Below, in pieces: positions 7,283 to 15,793 of a stretch of DNA of 27,940 nucleotides. The stretch lies in NCBI GenBank assembly GCA_046719715.1, contig JBDNCJ010000042.1:1-27940 (forward strand), read 5' to 3'. The notes beneath the pieces are model-generated. The model searched no databases and was not told the origin of the DNA. It saw only the letters and a list, made by a program, of their open reading frames with translations. The position numbers and the translations under genes are program-made. Position 1 is the stretch's first letter. Every line of letters starts with the position of its first letter. The stretch comes from JANWWM01 sp046719715. Lineage in GTDB: Bacteria; Bacteroidota; Chlorobiia; Chlorobiales; Thermochlorobacteraceae.

Positions 7283-8932
7283 ATGTTGATGAATTTGTCG
7301 TCTTCTCCAGCGCGAAAATATACGCTTTCTCTCGTGTTTTTGCTGTTGTCACTCGGTTCGCTTTTCGGGCAGACGAAGCTCAGCGTCGCCGTCGGATTGG
7401 AAGGCGGGCGCGCTTATACGGACGATATTCCCACCTACTCTTTGCAAAATAAACTCGTCGTAACCGCCGTCGATGTGTGCAACGCGCTCAAAATTACGCC
7501 GACGCTGACAAACCAAAGCGTCAGCGTTTCAACATTCAGCAAAACCCAGCAGCGACTTGTGCTTGAACTCAAAGCCAATACGCACTTCATCAAAATTCAA
7601 AACACAAGCGAAAACAAGCCGCATAAAATCGTGCAATTAAATTCGCCGCTGATTCTTTACGGCGATAAAATTTATCTCGAACCGCATCAAGCGCGATTGC
7701 TTTTCGGAACGCTTCTCGATGCAAAGAGCGACACGCTCGGCGGAACGCTCTCGTTCAATTTCGCACAGCCGTTCTCGATTGATACCGCCAAAACGCTCGC
7801 GCCGATTGAGATAATTGCTCGGCACACGATTCAAACCGCCATTGTCGAGGAAAAAGCCAATGGCGCGATTGTGCGCATTATTTCCACGAAGCCGGACGTC
7901 AAGTATGAATTTATTCCGCCCGATAAAAACGGGCTTGCTTATCTCACGTTCGTCGGCGCGACGGGCGATATGCAAGCCCTTTCTCAAACCTTCAAAAGCG
8001 GATTTCTCCGACGCATCACGCCCGTTTCGCTCAGAGGCAGTCTGCAACTGACGCTCGAATTTGACGCGCAGAAATACACCATCAAATCCACCGATATGAC
8101 GCGCGAACAAGGGACGAACAATTTCATCTTACTTGCATTGCGCGATGTCAATGTTCAGGAAATCATTGAACAGGAAGATAAAGAACTTAAAATCAACGCG
8201 ACGCTTGATGAACAGCGAAGCAAGTGGAAGTTGGACGTCATTGCGCTCGATGCTGGACACGGCGGCAAGGACGTCGGCGCAATCGGGGCAAGTGGAAACT
8301 ATGAAAAAGACGTTACGCTCGCGATTGTTAAAAAGGTTGGAAAATTGATAGAGAAAAATTGGAGCGACGTCAAAGTTATCTATACACGCGATTCTGATAA
8401 ATTCATTGAACTGGACGAGCGCGGCAAAATTGCAAATCGTAACAATGCCAAACTATTCGTCAGCGTCCATTGCAACGCCAGCGTCAATCGCAAAGTCGAT
8501 GGCGTGGAGGTCTATCTGCTCGGTTTGCATAAAACCGACGCCGCCCTCAAAGTAGCGCAACGCGAAAATGCGGTTATGGTCGAGGAAAGCGATTACCAAG
8601 AACGCTATAAAAATTTCACCGAAGAAAACTTGATTATGATTACGATGGCGCAAAATGCATTTGCGCATCAATCGGAAAAGTTGGCGGAAATCATCAGCAA
8701 CGACATTGCGCGGCGCGCCGCCCGTCAAAATCGCGGCGTCAAGCAAGCCGGCTTCATGGTGCTCTGGACGCCCTCTATGCCGAGCATCTTGATTGAAACC
8801 GGCTACATTTCCAATCCTGCCGAAGAGAAATTTTTAGTCTCTGAAACGGGACAAAATCAAATCGCCGAAGCGATTTTTGAAGGACTCGAAAAGTATCGGC
8901 GCGACTACGAAGCGCAAGTTTCCCGCGAATAA
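7283..8932 (+). CDS. N-acetylmuramoyl-L-alanine amidase (AmiC-like)
   Basis: The protein cuts the amide bond between MurNAc and L-alanine in peptidoglycan, in the periplasm, during cell separation. The C-terminal Amidase_3 domain (about residues 316-545, counted from 7283) shows the zinc ligands and catalytic Glu: H326 in DAGHGGKD, E341 in GNYEKDV, H396 in SVHCNAS and E505 in LIETGYISNP. The N-terminus has a signal peptide (core YTLSLVFLLLSLGSLFG). Between lie a copper-amine-oxidase-N-like stalk segment and an AMIN-like beta domain (about residues 160-300) that would target the enzyme to cell wall or septum. The start is uncertain: ATG 7241, 7283 and 7289 are all in frame; 7283 or 7289 gives the most normal signal peptide. 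Total length about 549 aa, longer than E. coli AmiC because of the extra N-terminal domain. Confidence 0.92.
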   Translation: MLMNLSSSPARKYTLSLVFLLLSLGSLFGQTKLSVAVGLEGGRAYTDDIPTYSLQNKLVVTAVDVCNALKITPTLTNQSVSVSTFSKTQQRLVLELKANTHFIKIQNTSENKPHKIVQLNSPLILYGDKIYLEPHQARLLFGTLLDAKSDTLGGTLSFNFAQPFSIDTAKTLAPIEIIARHTIQTAIVEEKANGAIVRIISTKPDVKYEFIPPDKNGLAYLTFVGATGDMQALSQTFKSGFLRRITPVSLRGSLQLTLEFDAQKYTIKSTDMTREQGTNNFILLALRDVNVQEIIEQEDKELKINATLDEQRSKWKLDVIALDAGHGGKDVGAIGASGNYEKDVTLAIVKKVGKLIEKNWSDVKVIYTRDSDKFIELDERGKIANRNNAKLFVSVHCNASVNRKVDGVEVYLLGLHKTDAALKVAQRENAVMVEESDYQERYKNFTEENLIMITMAQNAFAHQSEKLAEIISNDIARRAARQNRGVKQAGFMVLWTPSMPSILIETGYISNPAEEKFLVSETGQNQIAEAIFEGLEKYRRDYEAQVSRE

Positions 8933-8989
8933 TCCCTCGCTTGAAGCGAATAACCCGGCTTCAAACTTGTACGAATATTACTTTGAGAA

Positions 8990-9060
8990 GGATAAGTTTT
9001 ATCATTCTGAATAAGCGTAGCGGGGTGAAGAATCCATGAGCGAGTCTCGCCGAGTTCGTC
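8990..9060. repeat. Intergenic dispersed repeat, copy A
   Basis: The stretch TTGAGAAGGATAAGTTTTAT, followed by CATTCTGA and GGGTGAAGAATCC, resembles the element at about 20434-20520 (TTGAAAAGGATAAGATTTGT, then TATTCTGA and AGTGAAGGGGAAAAACC). It lies between the convergent ends of the amidase and the agmatine deiminase and is the shortest and most degraded of three related copies. Confidence 0.55.
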
Positions 9061-9141
9061 AAGTCGATGTCAAGAAAGGCAATGTTCCTTCGCTTCAAGC
9101 AGTTGAAGTTGAAAACGGTCGCATTAAAACTTGGAACAGTG

Positions 9142-10221
9142 TTAGTTGATGTGAATATCGGCAATGGCTTCCAGCGAAGGCTCTTCGTGCGTTACGCAGT
9201 GAATCGCGCCAAGTCCCCAAATGAGGTCGGTGCAATCAATGCCTTGAACGCGCCGCGTCGGAAAGCACTTCTGCAAAATCTCCAACGCTTTCACATCATT
9301 GGCACAGCGATAGGTCGGCACCAGCACAACATTGTTGGCGATGTAAAAATTGGCATAACTCGCCGGCAAGCGTTGGTCTTGCTCATAAACGGGCGACGGC
9401 ATCGGAATGGTGATGATGTTGAACGGCTTGCCGTCTTGGTCGGTGAAGGTTTTCAGTCGTTTGTAATTTTCCATCAAGGGTTCGTAATTCTCGTCGCTTT
9501 TATCGTCTTCAATAGCGGTTACGATGGTGTCGGGGCTGACAAAGCGCGTGATGTCGTCAACATGTCCGTCGGTGTCGTCGCCTACGATTCCATCGCCGAG
9601 CCATAAAATTTTTGTAACGCCGAGATAGTCTTTGAGATAGGTTTCAATTTCAGATTGCGTCAGATGCGGATTGCGATTCGGGTTCAAAAGGCACGAGGTT
9701 GTGGTCAGCAAACAGCCTTTGCCGTTGACGTCAATCGCGCCGCCTTCCATCACGATGTTAGGATAAAAGACGGGCAGTTGTTTCCATTCCGCAATTCGCG
9801 TCGGAATATCGTCATCTAAATCAAACGGCGGATACTTTCCGCCCCACGCGTTGTAGCCCCAATCGATAATGGCTTTTTCAACTTTGTCGCCATTGCGACG
9901 CAGAACGAACATCGGTCCATGGTCTCGGCACCATGCATCATTGGTTGGAAATCGGTGATAGTGAATGTTCGGCACCGCGTCGCGAATAATGCCGCTTTTA
10001 GCGACCATTTCGCGCACGTCAAATTCCATTTTTTCATCAAGCACATTGATATGGACTTCCTCGTGCGGCGCAAGGAATCGGAAAAACTCGATGAAGGTTT
10101 CCCAAATCGGTTCAAGCGGCTTATCGGGCCAAGTTTCAGGCTTGTGTGGAAACGAAAACCATGTGGCGGTGTGATGCGCCCACTCTGGCGGCATTGCAAA
10201 TCCAAGTTCTCTTGGCGTCAT
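9142..10221 (-). CDS. aguA: Agmatine deiminase
   Basis: The 359-aa protein belongs to the agmatine deiminase/porphyromonas-type peptidylarginine deiminase family (guanidino-group modifying fold). It hydrolyses agmatine to N-carbamoylputrescine and ammonia, a step of polyamine synthesis from arginine, in the cytoplasm. Visible active-site elements are WCRDHGPMF (D100), MEGGAIDVNGKG (E159), DDTDGHVDD (D218, H220) and the nucleophile C342 in GAIHCVTHEEP. Length and absence of a signal peptide fit agmatine deiminase rather than the secreted arginine deiminase. The next step, N-carbamoylputrescine amidase (AguB), and arginine decarboxylase are not in the window. The gene lies 48 bp downstream of the TSUP permease on the same strand, so the two may share a transcript. 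A related peptidyl-arginine activity cannot be ruled out. Confidence 0.93.
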   Translation of the reverse strand: MTPRELGFAMPPEWAHHTATWFSFPHKPETWPDKPLEPIWETFIEFFRFLAPHEEVHINVLDEKMEFDVREMVAKSGIIRDAVPNIHYHRFPTNDAWCRDHGPMFVLRRNGDKVEKAIIDWGYNAWGGKYPPFDLDDDIPTRIAEWKQLPVFYPNIVMEGGAIDVNGKGCLLTTTSCLLNPNRNPHLTQSEIETYLKDYLGVTKILWLGDGIVGDDTDGHVDDITRFVSPDTIVTAIEDDKSDENYEPLMENYKRLKTFTDQDGKPFNIITIPMPSPVYEQDQRLPASYANFYIANNVVLVPTYRCANDVKALEILQKCFPTRRVQGIDCTDLIWGLGAIHCVTHEEPSLEAIADIHIN

Positions 10222-10269
10222 TGATAGTGTGTGTTAAAATGAGGTGCAAAGTTAGGAAATGTTTATTGC

Positions 10270-11043
10270 TTAAATGATTCCGCTTGCCATTAGCCCTGAA
10301 ATGAGGATTAACATAACCGTTACGATGCGTTGAACAGCGTGCATGGTCATTTTCGGCACAAGCCTTGAACCGATAAATGCCCCCAGAAAAGCGGCGGCAC
10401 AAGCACAGCAAAGCACCGTTGTGTTTTCTGCTGCAAGAGCAAGCGTTAATCGCTCGCGATACACCAGCAGTCGCGTAACATCAATCAAACAAGCAATTAC
10501 AACGCCGGTTGCAATAAAACTTTCTTTTGTCAGATTGCATTTGAGCAGAAACATACTTCTTAGCGCACCTTGATTGCCCGACAGTCCGCCGAAAAAGCCC
10601 GACAACAGACCGCCAAGCCACAGATACTTGCGTTCAATCTTCACGCCTTCCAGCGTCGGACGTGATTCCAACCACACAAACATCAAGAGCAGTGCCGCCA
10701 TCAGCAGTTTTAAGGGCGTTACTTCTGCCGTGTGATTCAGCACCTCATATTTGTAAATTGGCTCAACCGTCGACATTGCACCTAACAGAACTGCGCCAAG
10801 AAATGCCGATATAATTCCGCTCACGCCAAACTTGATAACGACTTCCCAATCCGCACATCTTCCAACCAGCATCAACTTGAAAAGGTTATTGAGCAAATGC
10901 ACGATGGCTGTTAGAGCAACGGCTAACTCAATCGGGAAAAACAGCGCAAAGACAGGCATGAGCAACGTGCCAAGTCCAAAACCCGAAAAGAGCGTGAGTG
11001 CCGATGTAATCAGCGACGCAATCGTGATAACGATGAGTTCCAT
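10270..11043 (-). CDS. TSUP (TauE/SafE) family membrane permease
   Basis: The 257-aa protein is hydrophobic throughout, with about seven to eight membrane segments arranged as two similar halves, each with a glycine-rich turn: SGFGLGTLLMPVFALFF near residue 20 and LSGFFGGLSGNQGALRS near residue 150. These are the signature turns of the TSUP (formerly DUF81) family, which moves sulfite, sulfonates, sulfoacetate or other organic anions across the cytoplasmic membrane. The substrate cannot be told from sequence. It is upstream of agmatine deiminase on the minus strand and divergent from the FtsX-like permease at 11140 (96 bp between starts). ATG 11043 gives a first helix right at the N-terminus, as is usual in this family. 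Confidence 0.88.
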   Translation of the reverse strand: MELIVITIASLITSALTLFSGFGLGTLLMPVFALFFPIELAVALTAIVHLLNNLFKLMLVGRCADWEVVIKFGVSGIISAFLGAVLLGAMSTVEPIYKYEVLNHTAEVTPLKLLMAALLLMFVWLESRPTLEGVKIERKYLWLGGLLSGFFGGLSGNQGALRSMFLLKCNLTKESFIATGVVIACLIDVTRLLVYRERLTLALAAENTTVLCCACAAAFLGAFIGSRLVPKMTMHAVQRIVTVMLILISGLMASGII

Positions 11044-11139
11044 GTTTCGTAATGTTCTGCGCCCATTGTCGTTGGGTTCTTTTTTTCATTTCGTTATCAA
11101 AAGTCTTACGTTTAGAGTTCAAAATTTACAAACCGCATT

Positions 11140-12579
11140 ATGAGCGTTTTTTCTCTCGTCCTATCCAATATCGCACAGCGAAAAATTTCGGTATTTCTTA
11201 CAGCGCTTTCGGTTGCGCTCGGTGTCGCACTCATCGCCGCCACGCTTGACATCAAGCGGCAGGTCGAAGAAAAATTCAGCCAAACGAGCGTCGGCTATGA
11301 ACTCATTCTCGGCGCCAAAGGCTCACCGCTTCAACTCGTTTTGAACACTGTTTATCATTTAGGGAATCCCACTGGGAATTTGCCTTACAGCACTTACGAG
11401 ATGTATCGCAGAAGTCCGTTTGTCAGTTACGCCATTCCGATGGGCTTGGGCGATAACTATCGCGGATTTCGAATTGTATGCACCACAACCGATTTTTTCA
11501 CGAAGTTTAATTACGCCAAAGATAAACGCTACGAACTCACCGAAGGACGTTTGTTCAACGACGATGAACTCTATGCCGCCGTTCTGGGCAAAGATGTGGC
11601 GGAAAAAACAGGCTTAAAACTTGGGGATAAATTCGTCGCCACACACGGCTTGCAGGAATCGGGCGGCGACATTGGCAAACAACACGAGCACGACCAATTC
11701 ACCGTTGTGGGCATTCTCAAAAAAAGTGGCACCCCTGCCGATAAAGCCATTTATGCTTCACTTCCGACTGTCTGGGCAATTCACGAAGAAGAAACGCATC
11801 ACGACGACAATGACGCAACACGCAAAGAAGTCGTCGAGCGCATTTACGGCAAGCCTGAAAAAGATACCATTCAACTTCAACTGTCTGCAAAAGACCATCA
11901 CCACGAAACACACACACATTCCGACGGCACGCCGCACACCGATGGCGATAAGCACGCCGACCACGACCACGCTCACGAGCGCGAGCATCACCACGATGCG
12001 CGTCCCATTCCGACCGAAGGTGATGTAACGGCAATTTTGGTCAAAGCCAAAGCCCCGATTTTTTCGCTTCAACTCTATGACAAAATCAATCGAGAGCCAC
12101 ATGCGCAAGCGGCGTTTGCGGTCAATGAAATCAAAAATCTCTTTGATATTGTCGGCAACATTGATTGGGCGTTTCTCTTCATCACGGCGTTAGTGATTGT
12201 TGTTGCTCTGATTGGTGTGATGGTTGCGCTTTACAACTCTTTGGCGGAACGCCGCCGCGAGATTGCCATTTTGCGGTCTTTGGGTGCGCATCGCTCAAAA
12301 ATTTTCAGCATCATTGCGCTTGAAGCGGCACTTGTTTCCTTTTTCGGCGCGCTCTTCGGCGTTGTGTTAAGCAAAGTGCTCGCACTCGTGCTGAAAGGAT
12401 TCGTGTTGGAGAAAACGGGAATTGAAATTTCTGTGTCGCTGTGGAGCGTCGTTGGCGTCGTGCCGGTGGAACTTGGGCTGTTGGTTGTGGTTACGCTGAT
12501 TGGGGCATTAGCAGGGCTTCTTCCCGCTGTGGAAGCGTATCGCACCGATGTGGCTAAAAACCTCAGCCCTGTGAACTGA
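11140..12579 (+). CDS. FtsX/MacB-type ABC permease with histidine-rich insert
   Basis: The 479-aa protein has the MacB/FtsX plan: one membrane segment near the N-terminus (about 17-39), a large extracytoplasmic domain (about 40-340), then three membrane segments (about 344-368, 391-413, 437-462). After the second helix comes YNSLAERRREIAILRSLGAH, the coupling-helix motif that docks on an ATPase. Within the outer domain residues 253-285 hold 13 histidines in 33 positions, with Asp and Glu (DHHHETHTHSDG, HADHDHAHE), and H215, H220 and H221 precede. Such a loop suggests binding of zinc or another divalent metal. Similar His-rich permeases occur with zinc-regulated ABC systems (for example Zrg in Vibrio), so a role in metal handling is plausible but inferred. 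No ATPase, DUF2796 protein or Zur-like regulator is adjacent. Confidence 0.88.
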   Translation: MSVFSLVLSNIAQRKISVFLTALSVALGVALIAATLDIKRQVEEKFSQTSVGYELILGAKGSPLQLVLNTVYHLGNPTGNLPYSTYEMYRRSPFVSYAIPMGLGDNYRGFRIVCTTTDFFTKFNYAKDKRYELTEGRLFNDDELYAAVLGKDVAEKTGLKLGDKFVATHGLQESGGDIGKQHEHDQFTVVGILKKSGTPADKAIYASLPTVWAIHEEETHHDDNDATRKEVVERIYGKPEKDTIQLQLSAKDHHHETHTHSDGTPHTDGDKHADHDHAHEREHHHDARPIPTEGDVTAILVKAKAPIFSLQLYDKINREPHAQAAFAVNEIKNLFDIVGNIDWAFLFITALVIVVALIGVMVALYNSLAERRREIAILRSLGAHRSKIFSIIALEAALVSFFGALFGVVLSKVLALVLKGFVLEKTGIEISVSLWSVVGVVPVELGLLVVVTLIGALAGLLPAVEAYRTDVAKNLSPVN

Positions 12580-12891
12580 GCACTCGGCGCATCACTCTCT
12601 TGGATAAGTATCGATACAAAATTAAGTGTAAAGCGTGCGAACAGAAACGTCATGATATCGTGGTCATTCCGAGACAAGCGAGCAATCCAAACGAGTTGCG
12701 AATGAAAAGTTAAGCGTTAAAAGTGGCGTGCTCAACGCTTCACTACCCATTGTTTAGGATTCTTCCCCTTCGCTCCGTTCTCAATGACACTTAAAAACAA
12801 TCGTTTGTTTTGTCTCCATACTTTGACGAGCTTGGCATTGCTGGCAATGACGCCGCTACAAACGCTACACATTCTTACTCAATTTTAGTAA
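12580..12891. other. 312-bp intergenic stretch without a gene
   Basis: No reading frame here looks coding. It follows the permease stop and precedes the DinB-like gene. Its central part is the longest copy of the dispersed repeat (12663-12790); the flanks hold nothing I recognise. No strong terminator hairpin with T-run follows the permease. Confidence 0.7.
12663..12790. repeat. Intergenic dispersed repeat, copy B
   Basis: The left edge reads GTCATTCCGAGACAAGCGAG then CAATCCA, and the right edge reads TTAGGATTCTTCCCCTTCGC then TCCGTTCTCAATGACAC. Both edges match the reverse complement of copy C (TCATTCCGAGCGATGCGAGA, and TTAGGTTTTTCCCCTTCACT), but copy B carries about 60 extra bases between them. 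The outermost bases are inverted (GTCATT ... AATGAC), as in a small non-autonomous element. Inside the extra part AAGCGTT (12712) and AACGCTT (12734) could pair. Confidence 0.6.
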
Positions 12892-13419
12892 ATGACTGAA
12901 CGACCGACTGTCAACGAATACGCGCCGTTTTATCAAGCCTATATTGAGCGCGTCCCAAGCGGCGACATTGTGCAAATCTTGACGCATCAATTAGCCGACA
13001 CTGTTTCATTCCTGCGCTCGCTTGAATCTCGCGCTTCTCATCGCTACGCCGAAGGCAAGTGGTCGGTCAAAGAAGTCGTCGGGCACTTGATTGATGCGGA
13101 GCGCATTTTCGCCTATCGCGCCCTACGCATTGCGCGTGCCGACAAGACCGCCCTTCCGGGCTATGACGAAAATGCCTACATGCAAACTGCACGATTTCAA
13201 GCGCGAGACTACGGCGATTTGCTCGACGAGTTAAACTGCGTCAGAGAAGCCAATCTGTTTCTCTATCGCACATTCAACGAAGCGGAGTGGACTCGCGTGG
13301 GCGTTGCCGACGGAAAACCTGTGAGCGTGCGCGCCTTAGCCTATATTTCCGCAGGGCACGAATTGCATCACCTTCACATCTTGCGCACGCGCTATTTGAA
13401 CGGTTGCAAATCGGCGTAA
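12892..13419 (+). CDS. DinB-like (DinB_2/YfiT) metal-binding protein
   Basis: The 175-aa protein has the four-helix DinB/YfiT fold. The metal triad is visible: H65 in VVGHLIDAERIFAYR, and H156 and H160 in the late motif GHELHHLHILRTRY. The sequence GKWSVKEVVGHLIDAE is characteristic of the DinB_2 group. Members are cytoplasmic; some act as thiol transferases (bacillithiol or mycothiol type) or hydrolases, but for most the reaction is unknown, so no specific function is claimed. It starts with ATG after an intergenic repeat and lies 91 bp before the barrel gene, pointing the same way. Confidence 0.87.
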   Translation: MTERPTVNEYAPFYQAYIERVPSGDIVQILTHQLADTVSFLRSLESRASHRYAEGKWSVKEVVGHLIDAERIFAYRALRIARADKTALPGYDENAYMQTARFQARDYGDLLDELNCVREANLFLYRTFNEAEWTRVGVADGKPVSVRALAYISAGHELHHLHILRTRYLNGCKSA

Positions 13420-13510
13420 TTTGAGAACAAGTGCGTCTATTGGCGCTTACGGCGGCGTTGTGTAACTTCAATCTCAAAGAAATTCCATTCACATAAAAAA
13501 CAAATTTGCC

Positions 13511-15187
13511 TTGCGCACCACATCAATTTTTCTTCGCTCAATTCTCTTACTGCTTTTCATTTTCACAATCGGTTCGGCTTCAACCCGTGCTCGCGTCTCT
13601 TACGGTGGCGAAACCTTTCCTGCGGGACACTGGGCGTACGACATCATCGAGCAACTGGTCGTGCGCGGACACTTGCCGCGCCTCTACGACGTGGCAAAGC
13701 CATATGAACGGCTCGATGTTGCCCGCGCGATTTTAGAAACGGATAAAACCCTGATTGAAGACCGCGTAACACTTTGGCTCTTCAACAAACTCGAGCAAGA
13801 ACTCACCGACGAACTCGATTGGCTTCGCGATGAAGCCTTTCCTGACGGCGCGCTTCGCATCGGATTGCGTCCCGAATTGATTGGCGACAAGCGCGACGGC
13901 AACTTGCCCCAATTCCAATTTCCCGAAGAGCGCGGAAACACCTTCGGACCCCGATTCCGAAATCGCTTCCGATTTACGCTTCACTTCGGCGAATACTTCA
14001 CCATCTACAACAACTCCATCTTACAATCCGAGCGCGTCTTTTCGCTTGTGCCAGCAAGAGATTTTGCAGGTGCGACCGGCTTCACGGAGCAAGCCTTTAT
14101 TGCCTATCACAGCAAAAACTTCCGCGCAAAGTTCGGGCGCGATTATGTTCAGTGGGGATACGGGCGCAATAGTTTAATCACAAACTTTACCGCCGGACCC
14201 TTAGACCAAATCGGATTTCAGTTCGTCTCCAAAACGCTTCGCTTCACTTACTTTTTCGCACAGTTGGATAAATACGACACGAACTCGCGTCGATTTCGAC
14301 AAGACGGAAACTTAGAGCGCTATCTCGCCGCCTCGCGCGTCGACTTAAACCTCTTCGCGAGCAAAGTGCGACTCGGCATTTATCAAGCCACTTTGCATAG
14401 CGGCGTCCGTCGACCTGCCGATTTAAGACACATCAACCCGTTTCTCTTTTCGTTTGCGGAACAGTTCGAAGAAACCAACCCGCTCATCGGCGCAGATTTC
14501 AGCATCTACGCCTTCGATATGAACTTCTACGGAAGCCTGACAATTGACGATTGGCAAGCCGAAAAGAAAACCCAAGAAGACCTCGAGCCGAATCTTTGGG
14601 CAGGAACGCTCGGCATTCGCGCCGCCAACGTGCTCAAAGGATTAAACATCTACGGAACGGATTTATTTCTCGAACTCACACGCACGCGCAACCGCACATT
14701 CCACAACCGCTTCATTGACCAACGCCTCACGGTCAATAACTCCGGACGCGGCGTGGTCAGAGCCAATCCCATCGCGCACCCACTCGGCACGGATTTTCTC
14801 TCGGCAGAATTTGGCATTTCCCATTGGTTCAAAAAGTATTTGCGCATCTCGACCAATTTGCTCGCTATCGCCAAAGGCGAAGACAACCTTTACGGACCCT
14901 TCACCACGCCTTGGCTCGATAGAGACGAAAACGGAAATTTCATTTACAATATCCGAGACGGCTATAATGAGCCAGTGCCATTCGTCACCGGCGACCGAAA
15001 AGTGGAGAACCGTTATGCTTGGACAATTGGATTTTTCTATCAGCCGAATAATTCCTTCAATACGGAACTGAACTTTACCCAAGTGTGGCGACGCAATGCC
15101 AACAATGTGGCAGGTTTCAACACATCTGACTTGCAAATTTTTTTCCGCATCTTGTTTGAAGTTCAACCCGTCTTCAATTTCCTGTGA
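13511..15187 (+). CDS. Wzi-like outer membrane beta-barrel protein
   Basis: The 558-aa protein starts at TTG 13511 and has a signal peptide (core FLRSILLLLFIFTIGSAS). Residues about 34-75 (GHWAYDIIEQLVVRGHL, then ERLDVARAI) look like a short S-layer-homology-type or Wzi-type alpha helical opening. The rest is a long series of amphipathic strands with aromatic girdles, and the chain ends VQPVFNFL with a terminal hydrophobic residue, as outer membrane barrels do. Motifs such as FRAKFGRDYVQWGYG and ADFSIYAFDMNFYGSLTIDDW resemble the capsule assembly Wzi family. Wzi binds exported capsular polysaccharide at the cell surface; whether this homologue does so is inference, since no capsule locus is nearby. 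It begins a dense run of same-strand genes (8-bp gap to the next). Confidence 0.75.
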   Translation: MRTTSIFLRSILLLLFIFTIGSASTRARVSYGGETFPAGHWAYDIIEQLVVRGHLPRLYDVAKPYERLDVARAILETDKTLIEDRVTLWLFNKLEQELTDELDWLRDEAFPDGALRIGLRPELIGDKRDGNLPQFQFPEERGNTFGPRFRNRFRFTLHFGEYFTIYNNSILQSERVFSLVPARDFAGATGFTEQAFIAYHSKNFRAKFGRDYVQWGYGRNSLITNFTAGPLDQIGFQFVSKTLRFTYFFAQLDKYDTNSRRFRQDGNLERYLAASRVDLNLFASKVRLGIYQATLHSGVRRPADLRHINPFLFSFAEQFEETNPLIGADFSIYAFDMNFYGSLTIDDWQAEKKTQEDLEPNLWAGTLGIRAANVLKGLNIYGTDLFLELTRTRNRTFHNRFIDQRLTVNNSGRGVVRANPIAHPLGTDFLSAEFGISHWFKKYLRISTNLLAIAKGEDNLYGPFTTPWLDRDENGNFIYNIRDGYNEPVPFVTGDRKVENRYAWTIGFFYQPNNSFNTELNFTQVWRRNANNVAGFNTSDLQIFFRILFEVQPVFNFL

Positions 15188-15195
15188 GTTGACTT

Positions 15196-15777
15196 GTGAA
15201 AAGGCTATTTCGCTTCTTGGGAATTGTTCCAGCGTCGTGGGTTTTGGTCGCGCAACTAATGTTGGCGCAACCGAAGCCGACCATTGAGCAATATGCCGAC
15301 TGCCTTTCCGAGTGCGTCATGAAGGAATTGACCGAGACGCTTTCTCCGATTATCTTCGTTCCTGAAAAAAATGTCGGGTTCAAGCGCGAATTGGATTTAC
15401 GCCTGCAATCGCATCTGCTCTCAAACGGAATCGCCGTGCGCGAATCACCGTCGGAAGAGGCGCAAAACCTGCAATACGACATTCAATCGGCAACCGTGAG
15501 CGTCGAGGAAATGAACGGACAATGGTTGCGAAAAGTCTCGCTTGCCGTATTCGTCAAGCAGCAGCGCGGCGGCGAACTCAAACGCGCGAAACTTGTAGCG
15601 GCGGAACGCATTGACTCACTTTCACGGAGCGACCTTGAACGGCTTAGCGACACGCGCTATCCTGAAACGACCATTGCACAACCCCGAACTTGGTTGGATA
15701 AAGCCATTGTGCCGACCTTGACGACGCTCTCGCTTGGAATCATTGTGTATCTCTTTTTCAGTGTCAGAAGCAATTAA
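15196..15777 (+). CDS. Unknown exported protein with C-terminal membrane anchor
   Basis: I do not recognise this 193-aa protein. It begins with GTG at 15196, eight bases after the barrel gene. Residues 1 to about 24 form a signal peptide (FLGIVPASWVLVAQLMLAQ). A predominantly alpha/beta domain follows, with two cysteines near the N-terminus (ADCLSEC). A single membrane helix near the C-terminus (about 168-188, TLTTLSLGIIVYLFFSV) would anchor it with the domain in the periplasm. The segment LDLRLQSHLLSNGIAVRESP and the phrase YDIQSATVSVEEMNG suggest a small periplasmic domain of the type that assembles outer membrane components, but this is impression only. The tight spacing with the barrel gene and with bamD suggests an envelope role. 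Confidence 0.75.
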   Translation: MKRLFRFLGIVPASWVLVAQLMLAQPKPTIEQYADCLSECVMKELTETLSPIIFVPEKNVGFKRELDLRLQSHLLSNGIAVRESPSEEAQNLQYDIQSATVSVEEMNGQWLRKVSLAVFVKQQRGGELKRAKLVAAERIDSLSRSDLERLSDTRYPETTIAQPRTWLDKAIVPTLTTLSLGIIVYLFFSVRSN

Positions 15778-15793
15778 CTTTAATTTTATCCGA

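Noticed and set aside
12712..12744. Possible pseudoknot-like pairing inside repeat copy B
   Set aside because: Seven- and four-base pairings are short enough to arise by chance, and the other copies lack this part.
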